Assembly: GCF_017355165.1 (NCBI RefSeq)
Contig: NZ_JADILK010000044.1
Location: 1 to 36,932, forward strand
Origin: Bacillus sp. SD075
GTDB taxonomy: Bacteria; Bacillota; Bacilli; Bacillales; DSM-1321
DNA length: 36,932 bases
Direction: 5' to 3'
In this document: in pieces, positions 8,383 to 16,930 of the stretch
Layout of the letters: each line of letters opens with the position of its first letter
How positions within the stretch are numbered: the first letter of the stretch is position 1
Made by a program: the position numbers and the translations under genes
The notes under the pieces: model-generated
Seen by the model: only the letters and a program-made list of their open reading frames with translations
The model's database searches: none
Told to the model about the DNA's origin: nothing

Positions 8383-9585
8383 ATGTTTAATGGAAAAATA
8401 AACTGTATGATACTTACCTTGGTATTCATGATTAGTTTCACTCTTTTACATGGATTAAAGGCCGAGGCTGCAGATCCTGTGCATCCTGTTATATCTGGCG
8501 AAACGGTAGAATCGATTGCCATGACATATGATATATCGGCTGAGCAATTAATGAAAACGAATGGTTTACCGGATGAAAAGTTATTTGCGGGCCAAAAGTT
8601 GGCTATCATTCAGACGGCATATACTCCTTCCATCTACCAATGGTCGGAGAGAGGGAAAAAAATTGCGAACTATGCGAAATCTTTTATAGGGTTTAAAAAG
8701 ACGGCTGGAGAGGAGACGCCTGATAAAGGGTTTGATTCGAGCGGATTGATTCATTGGGTGCTTTCGAAGCAAAATGTGCCGGTCGACCGCTTGACAGTGG
8801 ATGGTTTTTATAAGCAAGGGATGGATACAGACACTCCGAAAACTGGGGATATTATATTCTTTCTGGACAAAAACAGCTTAAAAGTCGTGACTGCTGGTAT
8901 TTATATCGGCAAAAACCAATTTGTCAATTCTGGATATGGCGCAGAAACGGTTCAGGTGAGATCCACTACAGAAGGTTACTTTGCAAAATACCAAGTGGCG
9001 TACAAAACATACACGCCTAAAGGAGAGCATATCGTCCAAACGGGAGAAACGCTTAAAAGTTTATCGGAGAATTACAGCATTTCCATGAGTACGATCAAAA
9101 GCCGTAACGCGTTAAAAACGGATGAGTTGATGCAAGGGCAGTATCTTCAACTATACAGTAACCCGTTATATCCGTTTTATGTAAACCAGGATGCTGCCTA
9201 TGATAAAGCATATGATGTCATCAAATATGCATATACTTTACGCGGATTCACCTATGTTTTTGGTGGAGACGGCCCAATGGTCGGAATGGATTGCAGCGGC
9301 TTCATTTATTGGGTCATGAAGGAGCAGGGGCTTTCAGTAAAACGAGGTTCCGCAGCGGATTACTTCTCCTTGTTGCCCAAAGTCGAAAATCCAAAAGCGG
9401 GAGATTTGGTATTTTTTAGAAACACAGGAATGAGGCTAGGTGTGACCCATGTAGGTATTTATCTAGGTGATGGCCGTTTTATCCATACAACGGAAAACGC
9501 AGGTGTTCATATCTCCAACCTTTCGTCAGGTTATTTTGCCGAGAAATTCGAAAGCTTCGGTCAAGTTGAAAGCCTTATGAACTAA
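8383..9585 (+). CDS. Secreted LysM-NlpC/P60 cell-wall endopeptidase, two modules
   Basis: A 400-residue exported protein. The signal peptide covers residues 1-29, cut after AEA. The order is LysM (about 34-76), NlpC/P60-like domain (about 90-205), LysM (about 216-259), NlpC/P60 (about 270-398). The second catalytic domain is intact, with C304 in DCSG, H356 in THVGIYLG and H368 in FIHTT; it should cut the D-glutamyl-to-diamino-acid bond of peptidoglycan stem peptides. In the first domain the same positions read DSSG (S119), T170 and N182, so all three catalytic residues are lost. The start at 8383 follows a GGAAGGG site and gives the signal peptide; an upstream in-frame ATG at 8275 lacks both. 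The gene is convergent with the poly-gamma-glutamate hydrolase gene, five bases apart. Confidence 0.9.
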   Translation: MFNGKINCMILTLVFMISFTLLHGLKAEAADPVHPVISGETVESIAMTYDISAEQLMKTNGLPDEKLFAGQKLAIIQTAYTPSIYQWSERGKKIANYAKSFIGFKKTAGEETPDKGFDSSGLIHWVLSKQNVPVDRLTVDGFYKQGMDTDTPKTGDIIFFLDKNSLKVVTAGIYIGKNQFVNSGYGAETVQVRSTTEGYFAKYQVAYKTYTPKGEHIVQTGETLKSLSENYSISMSTIKSRNALKTDELMQGQYLQLYSNPLYPFYVNQDAAYDKAYDVIKYAYTLRGFTYVFGGDGPMVGMDCSGFIYWVMKEQGLSVKRGSAADYFSLLPKVENPKAGDLVFFRNTGMRLGVTHVGIYLGDGRFIHTTENAGVHISNLSSGYFAEKFESFGQVESLMN

Positions 9586-9590
9586 GACGG

Positions 9591-10220
9591 CTATTCAACC
9601 TGTTTATATTCAAGAGTCGCTTTTTCAATGGCAGTAATGAACCGTTTAAAAAGATCACAGGGATGGACCCTGTTCTTACTGGTAAAGTCATCACCCTTGA
9701 AAAAGCTTTTTCTAAGCTTTGTGGAAAGTTCCAATTGCACGCCTGCACCCGTTTTGGATGTGTTGGTGATATTGCTTCCTTTCATGCCTGAAAGGTGCCG
9801 CGGTGCATGATCAGTTTGAAATCCAGCTTTGTTGAGGCATTGCTGAATAAGGTACTTATAGGGTTCGTTCCTTCCGCCAATGTAAACCAGCGCATTATGT
9901 ATATCATAGTGACCATGGATCGAAAGGATGGTCTGAGCGTTCGCTGCCATTGAAACGCCGCCCGGTTCATTGAACAAGCAGGATGTTATATGGAGGACCT
10001 GGTTACCCCTTGGTTTAAGACCTTCGAATAGATAGGTGCTTGCACAAAGTCTCTCTCCAATTGCGGTCGCAATCTCGCTGGTCCCCGGTTCGATGTTTCC
10101 GCCATGTATGGCTAGAACTGCGATATCAGGATTCCTGTGATAAACGATGATGCGGTAATCGAGGTCTTCTTGTTCATTTTGTTGCAGTTCAATAAAATCA
10201 GCATAGCTATTTTCTTTCAT
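9591..10220 (-). CDS. Poly-gamma-glutamate hydrolase family protein
   Basis: A 209-residue zinc peptidase-like protein of the PghP/YmaC/YjqB family, whose characterised phage members cut poly-gamma-glutamate chains. Likely zinc-binding motifs are visible: AIHGGNIEPGTSEIA (H39, E44) and LSIHGHYD (H102 or H104), the same layout as phage PghP. No signal peptide is seen, so action may be inside the cell or after lysis. The start at 10220 follows GGAGGG by five bases; a longer frame from 10280 has no site. It lies just past the capsule operon terminator on the same strand, which fits a role in trimming, releasing or recycling the polymer. That functional link is inference from position and family. 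Confidence 0.82.
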   Translation of the reverse strand: MKENSYADFIELQQNEQEDLDYRIIVYHRNPDIAVLAIHGGNIEPGTSEIATAIGERLCASTYLFEGLKPRGNQVLHITSCLFNEPGGVSMAANAQTILSIHGHYDIHNALVYIGGRNEPYKYLIQQCLNKAGFQTDHAPRHLSGMKGSNITNTSKTGAGVQLELSTKLRKSFFKGDDFTSKNRVHPCDLFKRFITAIEKATLEYKQVE

Positions 10221-10279
10221 GGTTACCCTCCGTATCCGTAGCGTATTTCCTCTTCCACCTTCCATATCGGTTGACGGCA

Positions 10280-10316
10280 AAAATAAAAAAAGCGGGGATG
10301 CCCCTGCTTTTTTTAT
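10280..10316 (-). terminator. Intrinsic terminator after capE
   Basis: On the minus strand AAAGC-A-GGGG pairs with CCCC-GCTTT around a CAT loop, followed by a T tract (the A run at 10281-10290 on the plus strand). It overlaps the capE stop and separates the capsule operon from the hydrolase gene, so the latter is either read through or has its own promoter. Confidence 0.75.
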
Positions 10317-10462
10317 TTTTCGACAGTCGTATATTGTTCTATTTTCTTTTGCTCGTCGGGTGTTAAAGTTTCTGTCCGTTTAAATGTATTCATGGTCACA
10401 AGCAGGGCTGCTATTAGAAAAACGGGTATAACCCAGCTTGTTATTTTTTTTACGGTATTCAT
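10313..10462 (-). CDS. capE: Small capsule protein, CapE/PgsE-like
   Basis: A 49-residue protein starting [20 protein letters not shown]. One membrane helix covers about residues 9-24, followed by a charged tail ending in [16 protein letters not shown]. An AAGGGG site lies about nine bases before the ATG. Size, position after capD and topology match CapE of B. anthracis (47 residues) and PgsE of B. subtilis, small membrane proteins needed for or aiding poly-gamma-glutamate synthesis with CapB, CapC and CapA. Such proteins have little sequence conservation, so the name rests mainly on context. It is separated from capD by 69 bases and ends in the operon terminator. Confidence 0.75.
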   Translation of the reverse strand: MNTVKKITSWVIPVFLIAALLVTMNTFKRTETLTPDEQKKIEQYTTVEK

Positions 10463-10531
10463 ATTCTAAGTCCCCTTATACATCGCTAGAATTCTTTTGA
10501 TTTTTAGAAAAGGAGGGGCTGGATTACCTGT

Positions 10532-12115
10532 TTATTGCTGGGCTTTCCAGCTTCCATTTCTTCTTTTATCCCCAGCTCCGGATAATCGTCCGTTTTTCTC
10601 ATTTTTAACGAGTACTTGAATCCCGCCATAATACATGGGGGAAATCTTTTGAATGACTTCATATCCTGAATCTTCCAAGTTGGATATTATTTCATCCGAA
10701 AGCCTGGATTCCGTATAAATCTTCTTTCCATCAAAGACTAACCGATTACGGTCGACGATATCCTGAAATGAGCCTTCATTCTCTGTATAAGAATAAAGGA
10801 CCTGCATCAATACTTGAGGAATCCTATCACCGCCTGGTGAGCCGATCCCGATCGTTTCCTGCCCTGGTTTCTTGAGAACGGTCGGGGCGGTGAAAGTTCT
10901 TGACCGTTTATATGCCTTTTGAGCGTTCAAGCCGGACCTGAAATTTTTCAATTGATCGTTAAGGAAAAATCCATTCGTATAGTCACCAGATCCGAAAAAG
11001 TTACTGAGCGTATTGGTTGCGGAAACGACAGTGCCATACTTGTCCATGATGACAAAGTGTGTCGTACTTTCATGTTCTTCGGAATCACCGGATTCCTTAT
11101 TTCCCCAATTACCATTTTGGATCTTACTTTTAAGATTGTTCAAGTGAATGGGGGAGAGCAATTGTTCCGCCTTAGAGTGGCTTATTCCATCCCCGATATG
11201 GGCGGTCCGATCTTGATAGGCTGTATTTGTGATGCCCCCCAGGACTTTCAAATAAGCCGGTTTGCTTGAAGATTCACCGAGGTTCATTTCCTCGGCAAGC
11301 CTTAACATTTCAAGAACTGTAATCCCGGAAAAGGGAGGAGGGGCGGTTAAAACGTCATAACCGGCAAATGTTCCTTGAACCGGCTTACGTTCTTTCACCT
11401 CATAACGCTTTAAATCCATCAAGTCTATGTCTGTTTCTCTTTTAATATCCCGTGCAATTTCCCCTTTATAAAAACCATCAGGACCTTCCTTCTGAATCAG
11501 CTTCAATGTTTCAGCAAGATTTTCTTGAATGAGGGTTTTGCCTGGTTCGATGGCATCGCCATCAGGATAAAATAATGAGGTCCCATTGGAAGATACCCTT
11601 GGTTGAGCCGCGGCTAAGCGCGATGATAATATCTCATCCACTTTAAACCCGCCTTCAGCCAAATCAATCGCCGGCTGAAGAAGATCCTCCATCGGTACAC
11701 TCCCATACTTATCATGGATAACCTGCATGCCGGCCACTAAACCAGGAATCCCCGCATCGTGTCTTGAACTTGGGTCTTCCGGAGAGGATTCACGATAATC
11801 AATGAAATTGGGATCGCCTGATTCCGGGTCAATCAACATACCGCCTCCGCCACCCAGGCCTGATCCATAAGGTTCGACTACACCTAAGGCATAAGATACC
11901 GCAATGGCGGCATCCGCAGCCGTACCGCCGTTATCCAATATCTCCAACCCGACATCTATCGCGATTGGGCTGGAAGAACTGACCCCATATGATTGTGCGC
12001 TTTTACTATCTATCGGTTCATTCGAGTCAGAAATAGGGGGTGTTTTTGAACATCCAGCAATATAAATGAGCATGCCAAGGGAAATGAGCACTTTTCTCGT
12101 CATACGGTTAATCAT
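10532..12115 (-). CDS. capD: CapD-type gamma-glutamyltransferase, capsule anchoring
   Basis: A 527-residue gamma-glutamyltranspeptidase homolog, near the length of B. anthracis CapD (528). CapD is a self-cleaving N-terminal threonine enzyme that attaches poly-gamma-glutamate to peptidoglycan and can also hydrolyse it. The autocleavage motif STTHF is present at 350-354, with T351 the expected nucleophile, close to Thr352 of B. anthracis. Downstream SATNTLSNFFGSG and the GSPGGDRIPQ loop are the family substrate-binding blocks. The N-terminus is a lipoprotein signal (IAGC, lipid-bound C22), placing it on the outer face of the membrane. The start follows AAGGGGGAT by seven bases. Gene order after capA matches the anthrax operon; a plain glutathione-type GGT is less likely given this context. 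Confidence 0.88.
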   Translation of the reverse strand: MINRMTRKVLISLGMLIYIAGCSKTPPISDSNEPIDSKSAQSYGVSSSSPIAIDVGLEILDNGGTAADAAIAVSYALGVVEPYGSGLGGGGGMLIDPESGDPNFIDYRESSPEDPSSRHDAGIPGLVAGMQVIHDKYGSVPMEDLLQPAIDLAEGGFKVDEILSSRLAAAQPRVSSNGTSLFYPDGDAIEPGKTLIQENLAETLKLIQKEGPDGFYKGEIARDIKRETDIDLMDLKRYEVKERKPVQGTFAGYDVLTAPPPFSGITVLEMLRLAEEMNLGESSSKPAYLKVLGGITNTAYQDRTAHIGDGISHSKAEQLLSPIHLNNLKSKIQNGNWGNKESGDSEEHESTTHFVIMDKYGTVVSATNTLSNFFGSGDYTNGFFLNDQLKNFRSGLNAQKAYKRSRTFTAPTVLKKPGQETIGIGSPGGDRIPQVLMQVLYSYTENEGSFQDIVDRNRLVFDGKKIYTESRLSDEIISNLEDSGYEVIQKISPMYYGGIQVLVKNEKNGRLSGAGDKRRNGSWKAQQ

Positions 12116-12188
12116 CAGTTGATCCCCCTTTTCGTTGATCTTCTAAGTTGTGTGTCTTTTATCTTCACCTAGTAGTACAAAGCGTTCC

Positions 12189-13463
12189 TTACTGAAGCAG
12201 TTGCATGTCCTGCTGTTTAGCTTGTTCAGCTTTTTTCTTTTGTGCAGCTTTTTTTTCCATTGCTTCTTTCGCTGCTTTTTCTTCTTGCTCACGTTGTGCC
12301 TTATGGTCGATTATCTTCTTGTGATCCAAGGTAATCTCGATGCGATCCTCTTTTTTCGACCATTGGGCTTTTTCACTCGTTTCCTTCGTCAACTGACGGT
12401 AAACACGTGATTTGTCAATTGAAGAAGTAGCTGGCCTTGGTGTGGCTTCTTCAATTTGCAGTGGAACGACATCGATTGTAGCTTTGCCGTCAGCCGCTAA
12501 ATGATATTGAACCATGGCTGAATCCTTTGTGCGTGTCCAGCCTTGATCGAATATGAAATTTCCTAAGCTATAGAAAATGATTCCATCTTTATACACATCA
12601 AACGATTGAAGCACATGGGGGTGATGGCCGATGATGATGTCAGCCCCCGCATCAATGATAGCTTTAGCCAAGTCTTTTTGACGGGCAGTTGTAGATGTGG
12701 AATACTCTTGTCCCCAGTGCATATTCACAACAACCAAGTCTGCATTGCCTTGTTTTGCATCTCTTGCTTTGCCGATCATTTCAAATAATAAATCAGGGTT
12801 GGAGTTCAATAGTCCGGCTTTATTATTCTTTGACACAGCATCTTTCCCATAAACATCTGTGAAGCCAAGTGTTGCGACACGTACGCCATTTACATCCGCA
12901 TAGTCGATGCTATTTTTAGCTTCCGGGGTGTTCGATCCAACACCGACATAGTGCATATCCGCACTTTTGAATTCATCAATCGTGTCAAGAAGTCCTTGTT
13001 CTTCATAGTCCATCATATGGTTATTGGCTAAAGACATCACAGAGAAGCCAGCATCTTTAACGGCTTCCACACCACTAGTATTGGAGTTTAACCGGATGGG
13101 CGTATCTGCTGCCTTGTAGTTAGATACCTCTTCTTTCAAAGCGGTATGTTCATAATTCCCACTGACATAATCCGAATTGGCAAAATAGGGCTTCATATAC
13201 CGGAAGAGGTATTCATACCCGTGCTTTTCCGTCACTTCTTCTACGAAACGTCCCATCATCACATCACCGACCATTGTCATCGTCAATGGTTGATCGGATT
13301 TGGATGGGGTTGTTTTCACTTCCTCAGCCCGTCCCATCCAACTGGTAATGACTAAAGCGATTAGTAATATAGGTAGTATGATTCCAGTGTATTTAAGATT
13401 CTTTTTCTTCGTGCGTTTAATAAAGATAAGTGTTTTTTCTTTTGCATTTAAAGTCCGTTTCAT
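12189..13463 (-). CDS. capA: Poly-gamma-glutamate synthesis/export protein CapA/PgsA
   Basis: About 424 residues of the CapA family, a metallophosphatase-like fold used in export of poly-gamma-glutamate with CapB-CapC-CapE. One membrane anchor spans about residues 24-43, leaving the main domain outside. Conserved blocks are visible: GDVMMGR, SLANNHMMDY, NMHWGQEY and GHHPHVLQ, whose Asp, Asn and His residues match metal-binding positions. The final 40 residues are rich in Lys, Glu, Ala and Gln and probably form a charged helix, which the B. subtilis protein does not obviously share. The start is set at the ATG 13463, seven bases after GAGG; the in-frame GTG three codons earlier is part of that site. 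It begins ten bases after capC. Confidence 0.92.
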   Translation of the reverse strand: MKRTLNAKEKTLIFIKRTKKKNLKYTGIILPILLIALVITSWMGRAEEVKTTPSKSDQPLTMTMVGDVMMGRFVEEVTEKHGYEYLFRYMKPYFANSDYVSGNYEHTALKEEVSNYKAADTPIRLNSNTSGVEAVKDAGFSVMSLANNHMMDYEEQGLLDTIDEFKSADMHYVGVGSNTPEAKNSIDYADVNGVRVATLGFTDVYGKDAVSKNNKAGLLNSNPDLLFEMIGKARDAKQGNADLVVVNMHWGQEYSTSTTARQKDLAKAIIDAGADIIIGHHPHVLQSFDVYKDGIIFYSLGNFIFDQGWTRTKDSAMVQYHLAADGKATIDVVPLQIEEATPRPATSSIDKSRVYRQLTKETSEKAQWSKKEDRIEITLDHKKIIDHKAQREQEEKAAKEAMEKKAAQKKKAEQAKQQDMQLLQ

Positions 13464-13473
13464 TTTTTGCACC

Positions 13474-13923
13474 TCAGAATAGGTAGTACACGTTCATTAA
13501 ACCGAACGTTAAGCCGGATAATAAAAGCGTGCTGCCAAGTGTCAATGGCATTCCTTGTCTTTGTATGGTATTCGCTATCAATCCAGGTACGATTATACCG
13601 ATTCCCCGAAACTCGAATATTTCAAATGGCATGACGGGGTAGACTAAGTCCAAAAGGAGTTTCAAGCAAATCCCGGTCACCATCATGGCTGCGAATTTTC
13701 TTCTTCCATATAAAATTACCCATCTTGATAGGCCGTGAGCGACAATCAAATAAGTCACGACACTAATGATCAGGATGGTCAGCATGATTTCCCATTGGTC
13801 AAATACTAATGCCAAATAACCTGGCACGATAAGTCCTGCGGGTACGACACCCGTTTTTTCTGAAAATATAAGACTAAGCGTAACTCCTAGTACTAGGGCT
13901 ACATATAAATCCGATCCAAACAT
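13474..13923 (-). CDS. capC: Poly-gamma-glutamate synthesis protein CapC/PgsC
   Basis: A 149-residue membrane protein, exactly the usual PgsC/CapC size. It has about four or five membrane helices and the conserved start MFGSDLYVALVLGVTLSLIF, plus the GVVPAGLIVPGYLAL and GIGIIVPGLIANTIQRQG repeats found in all members. It forms the synthase core with CapB in the membrane. AGGAGG lies seven bases before the ATG. It begins 15 bases after capB and ends ten bases before capA, a tight operon. Confidence 0.95.
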   Translation of the reverse strand: MFGSDLYVALVLGVTLSLIFSEKTGVVPAGLIVPGYLALVFDQWEIMLTILIISVVTYLIVAHGLSRWVILYGRRKFAAMMVTGICLKLLLDLVYPVMPFEIFEFRGIGIIVPGLIANTIQRQGMPLTLGSTLLLSGLTFGLMNVYYLF

Positions 13924-13938
13924 TAAAGTTCCTCCTAC

Positions 13939-15120
13939 TTAACTCGCTTTTTGCTTCGTTTTAGATTTCATGAATGCTTCAATTAATGGTTCCGCTGCAC
14001 CATGAATATTCCCGACACCGTAGACGATGCGATTTTTCATCAATGGGCGGAGGCGGGCCACGATTTCTTCAGTTGACCAATTTTCTAAATCCCAATATTC
14101 TTTTGTATCCAATTGACCTTGCTCGAATGCCCGAGTGATCGGTGATGTGGTTTCACCTATGGAAATGACGATTTCAGATTTTATGTAAGGCAATACATCT
14201 CTAGCAAACTGCTCGGTACGGTCCACACGGTCGGGACGGCAGTTCATGATGACGATTGGAGGTTCTGTGCTGTATCCGAACGTATTGACACGTTCCCAGA
14301 TGTTCAGTGTCGATGACGCGTCATTTGCAGCGAAGCCATTGACAAAGAAAGTTGGCTGGATAGGATCTCCGAATTTGGTTATCCGCATGGCACCTGGATC
14401 GGGATGTGCATTCAACATGCCGCGAAAAGCAGTTTTTTCATCAATGCCTAAAGCTTCCGCAACGGCCAAGGCCAGTGATGCATTATCTGGAAATACCATA
14501 TAGTCGAATTCGCGTAGGAATTCTTCTGAAATTCTGGAATTGTCAGCAACAATCACTTTTGTGTTACGTTCTTTGGCAATTTGTTTGAAAAAGTCCAAAT
14601 ATTCACTTTCGATGGTTATTAAATGACCATTATAGGGAATGGTAGCAGTGAAAGCTTCAGCAACTTCATCCAAAGTCGGTCCCATGACATCCATATGGTC
14701 TTCTAATACATTCACGATGACCCCAATGTTTGCTTGGATCATTTTGTTTTGGAAGATTAGTTGATAGTCAGGCTGTACGGCCATGCACTCACAAACCAGT
14801 GCTTCTGTGCCTAAATCGGCAACTTCTTTAACTACACGCCGTTGTTCTCCTATGTTGGGTCCTTCCGGGCGGCGTACAATCGGTTTTTCATTGTCGGTAA
14901 ACCAATAGATCATTCTTGCCGATGTTCCGGTTGTTTTACCTACTGTTTTGTACTTAGCTTCCTGGATCACACCTGTAATCAGTCGCGTTACAGTCGATTT
15001 CCCTCGAATCCCATTCACATTCACACGTACCGGGATGGAGTCGAGACGCTTCTGATGGCGTTTTTGTTCAAAAATGCCATAGCCAAGTAAAAAGATCGCA
15101 CAAATAAATATTGGTGCCAT
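13939..15120 (-). CDS. capB: Poly-gamma-glutamate synthase CapB/PgsB
   Basis: A 393-residue ligase, the same length as B. subtilis PgsB. It is related to Mur ligases and joins glutamate through gamma-amide bonds using ATP. The ATP-binding loop is visible as NGIRGKSTVTRL (K41, S42, T43). The N-terminal 16 residues form a membrane segment. GPNIGEQRRV, NVLEDHMDVMGPT and the GVGNIHGAAEPLIE end are family blocks. It is the first gene of the capsule operon, with AGAGAGG nine bases before the ATG. The promoter is not clear to me; the upstream 100 bases hold only weak hexamers. Confidence 0.95.
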   Translation of the reverse strand: MAPIFICAIFLLGYGIFEQKRHQKRLDSIPVRVNVNGIRGKSTVTRLITGVIQEAKYKTVGKTTGTSARMIYWFTDNEKPIVRRPEGPNIGEQRRVVKEVADLGTEALVCECMAVQPDYQLIFQNKMIQANIGVIVNVLEDHMDVMGPTLDEVAEAFTATIPYNGHLITIESEYLDFFKQIAKERNTKVIVADNSRISEEFLREFDYMVFPDNASLALAVAEALGIDEKTAFRGMLNAHPDPGAMRITKFGDPIQPTFFVNGFAANDASSTLNIWERVNTFGYSTEPPIVIMNCRPDRVDRTEQFARDVLPYIKSEIVISIGETTSPITRAFEQGQLDTKEYWDLENWSTEEIVARLRPLMKNRIVYGVGNIHGAAEPLIEAFMKSKTKQKAS

Positions 15121-15770
15121 TTTTTAACCTCTCTTTTTTTTAATTATTTGATTTACTGAATACACACTACATGATTTTAAACTTAATAGGCAAGAGCCAA
15201 TTATTCTATCTCAATATAGTTATTATCAGCTTTTTCAAATAAATGTATATAGGAGTGTAATAGTATCTAATGGGATAAATTGTTTTATGAGTACAAAGGT
15301 ACGGCTGAAAACCGAGGGAATGCTCGGTTTATTTACACTAAATTATGGAAAGTTTAATAAAGTCCCATTTTGGTCAGTATAAAAGTAGTTTTATGAGTAT
15401 TTGAACCTGATTCATTATGGCTATATTTGAATAATAATTATTTTTTAAAAGTGGGTTTTATTACAATTTATTAATCGTTTATACCCATTGTTTGACATAA
15501 ACGTAACAATTTTTATGCATTTGTCATTCAATGTTAGATAGTGGAACTATCGACTCAATTAGTTAGACTCTTTTGAATATGGATAAAGATGAGTAAAAGA
15601 ACACATCTCTTTTTTTGGATATTTTCCGGTTTTTCCCTTAGGGAATACCCATAGGCCTATAATTGATCTTTTACCTGAAACATGAAATAAACTAAAGTTA
15701 ATCCATTTTTTTAAAAAAATACCTAGTTTCTTCTATAAATATAGTGTTTATAAAAGAATGAAAAATAAAA
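15121..15770. other. Long AT-rich region upstream of capsule operon
   Basis: No supported gene. A hairpin pairs AAACCGAG (15308-15315) with CTCGGTTT (15323-15330), without a T tract on either side. Elsewhere the DNA is AT-rich with short palindromes. It is long for a Bacillus promoter region and probably holds control sites for capBCADE, but I cannot name a binding protein. Confidence 0.5.
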
Positions 15771-16165
15771 AAAGCTCAGAAGCTTATCTGAGCTTTCGGA
15801 CTGTAGATAAATTCGAAGAAAGCGAGTTTTCTACAGTGTTTCTCTTTAAAAAACATTTCAGTTGATTTCAGTAATCCGCTCCCTTTCCTCCGACTGTCTG
15901 CCAAGCCGCATCAAAGCAAGCGTCTGTGGTTCTCGGCTAGCCAGTTATTCGGCAGGAGTGTCGCAAATTTCTTCACTCCAGAGAGGGTTCCATAAAACAA
16001 AAAAACCATGAAGTATAATCTAGTCTTGTTTTAAAATCATGGTTCGGGGTGAGCCGTCTCTAACACCCTAGTCCCAATCAACGTTCCAGTTGTTTTATGT
16101 CCACATTACGACCGCTCTCTTGTCGACAAACGGAAAGCTCAGATGCATATCTGAGCTTTCCGTTT
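15771..16165. repeat. Palindrome-flanked repeat block
   Basis: About 395 bases bracketed by two related palindromes. The left pairs AAAGCTCAGA (15771-15780) with TCTGAGCTTT (15787-15796). The right is a perfect 17-bp stem (16128-16144 with 16149-16165, loop GCAT) with the same GCTCAGA core. Inside lie a CTGTAGA/TCTACAG hairpin (15801-15836) like one at 24399-24443, a dispersed-repeat copy (15859-15948), and an AACCATGA/TCATGGTT hairpin near 16010-16050. No coding frame is convincing. It may be a composite of small non-coding repeat elements. Confidence 0.55.
15859..15948. repeat. Dispersed repeat, copy 2
   Basis: It matches 4525-4613 over most of its length, including the shared block around CGACTGTCTGCCAAGCC. 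The two copies are in the same orientation, about 11.3 kb apart. Confidence 0.75.
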
Positions 16166-16257
16166 ATATATTGTAATGAATGGAATGGTCATGAACCTCC
16201 GTTTATCATGGAGATTTAACGTTTGTCGATCTTGCATTCAGAGCCTAAGAATTCAAG

Positions 16258-16473
16258 TTAACTGGATTTCTTTCTGTCAGAAATCTCAATGTTGGAGCCC
16301 TTTTTACCGCCATCAATCACATAAAGTCTAGGAGATGATTTCCTTCTTGTTCCTTGATTGTGAGGATTCATCTTCATATAATTCTCGTATTCTTCGCGAA
16401 AGAATTCTTCGGTTTCCCGTTCCATTGTCTTTCTTTCGTTAAAATCTTTTATGAATTTGAAAAAACGTTTCAT
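16258..16473 (-). CDS. Hypothetical small charged protein
   Basis: A 71-residue soluble protein, strongly charged: a mixed Lys/Arg/Glu first half (FIKDFNERKTMERETEEFFREEYENY, helix-forming) and a basic Ser/Lys-rich tail. A perfect AAGGAGG lies seven bases before the ATG, so it is very likely translated. It stands alone between the repeat block and the chemoreceptor gene. I recognise no family. Confidence 0.65.
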   Translation of the reverse strand: MKRFFKFIKDFNERKTMERETEEFFREEYENYMKMNPHNQGTRRKSSPRLYVIDGGKKGSNIEISDRKKSS

Positions 16474-16886
16474 ATGAATTCCTCCTTATGGGGTTAAAAG
16501 GTCTTAGTTTAATAGTAACATATCATAAGTGAAATCTAACCTTTTTTACAGATTTGGAAAGGAAATCGTGTTTTTGTGAGAGTAAAGTTGTGAACGGATT
16601 GATTCGAGAGAAAGCATGCAATGGATCCTTACTGAGTATAAGTGCCCGTGCATGGTGTTGAAAGGAAATGTCGGGATTTGCAGCAGTAGCAGGTGTTGGA
16701 AGTAATGGTTATTTAAGTTAAAATATTCCTTTAATTATTATATATTATACACTAAATATTCTGAAAATAAAGGAAAATATTCACTTCCAGCCACTTTTGA
16801 TAGATTTGCTTTTTTAATGGATTATTATTGTGTATAGATACTTATTCCCCAGATATACGAAAATGAAACAACCCTCATAATGGGAG
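16474..16886. other. Intergenic stretch, nothing recognised
   Basis: About 410 bases with AT-rich segments near 16730-16770. No frame, repeat copy or RNA motif that I can support. Confidence 0.5.
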
Positions 16887-16926
16887 AAAAAAGCAATTTC
16901 CCGCATTCATGTGACGGGAAATTGCT
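16887..16926 (-). terminator. Intrinsic terminator of chemoreceptor gene
   Basis: A perfect 12-bp stem (16892-16903 with 16915-16926) followed on the minus strand by TTTTTC. It lies five bases past the chemoreceptor stop. Confidence 0.88.
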
Positions 16927-16930
16927 AGTG

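Noticed and set aside
15308..15330. Hairpin AAACCGAG/CTCGGTTT as a terminator or riboswitch
   Set aside because: No T tract on either strand and no known aptamer motif nearby; kept only as a note in the intergenic entry.
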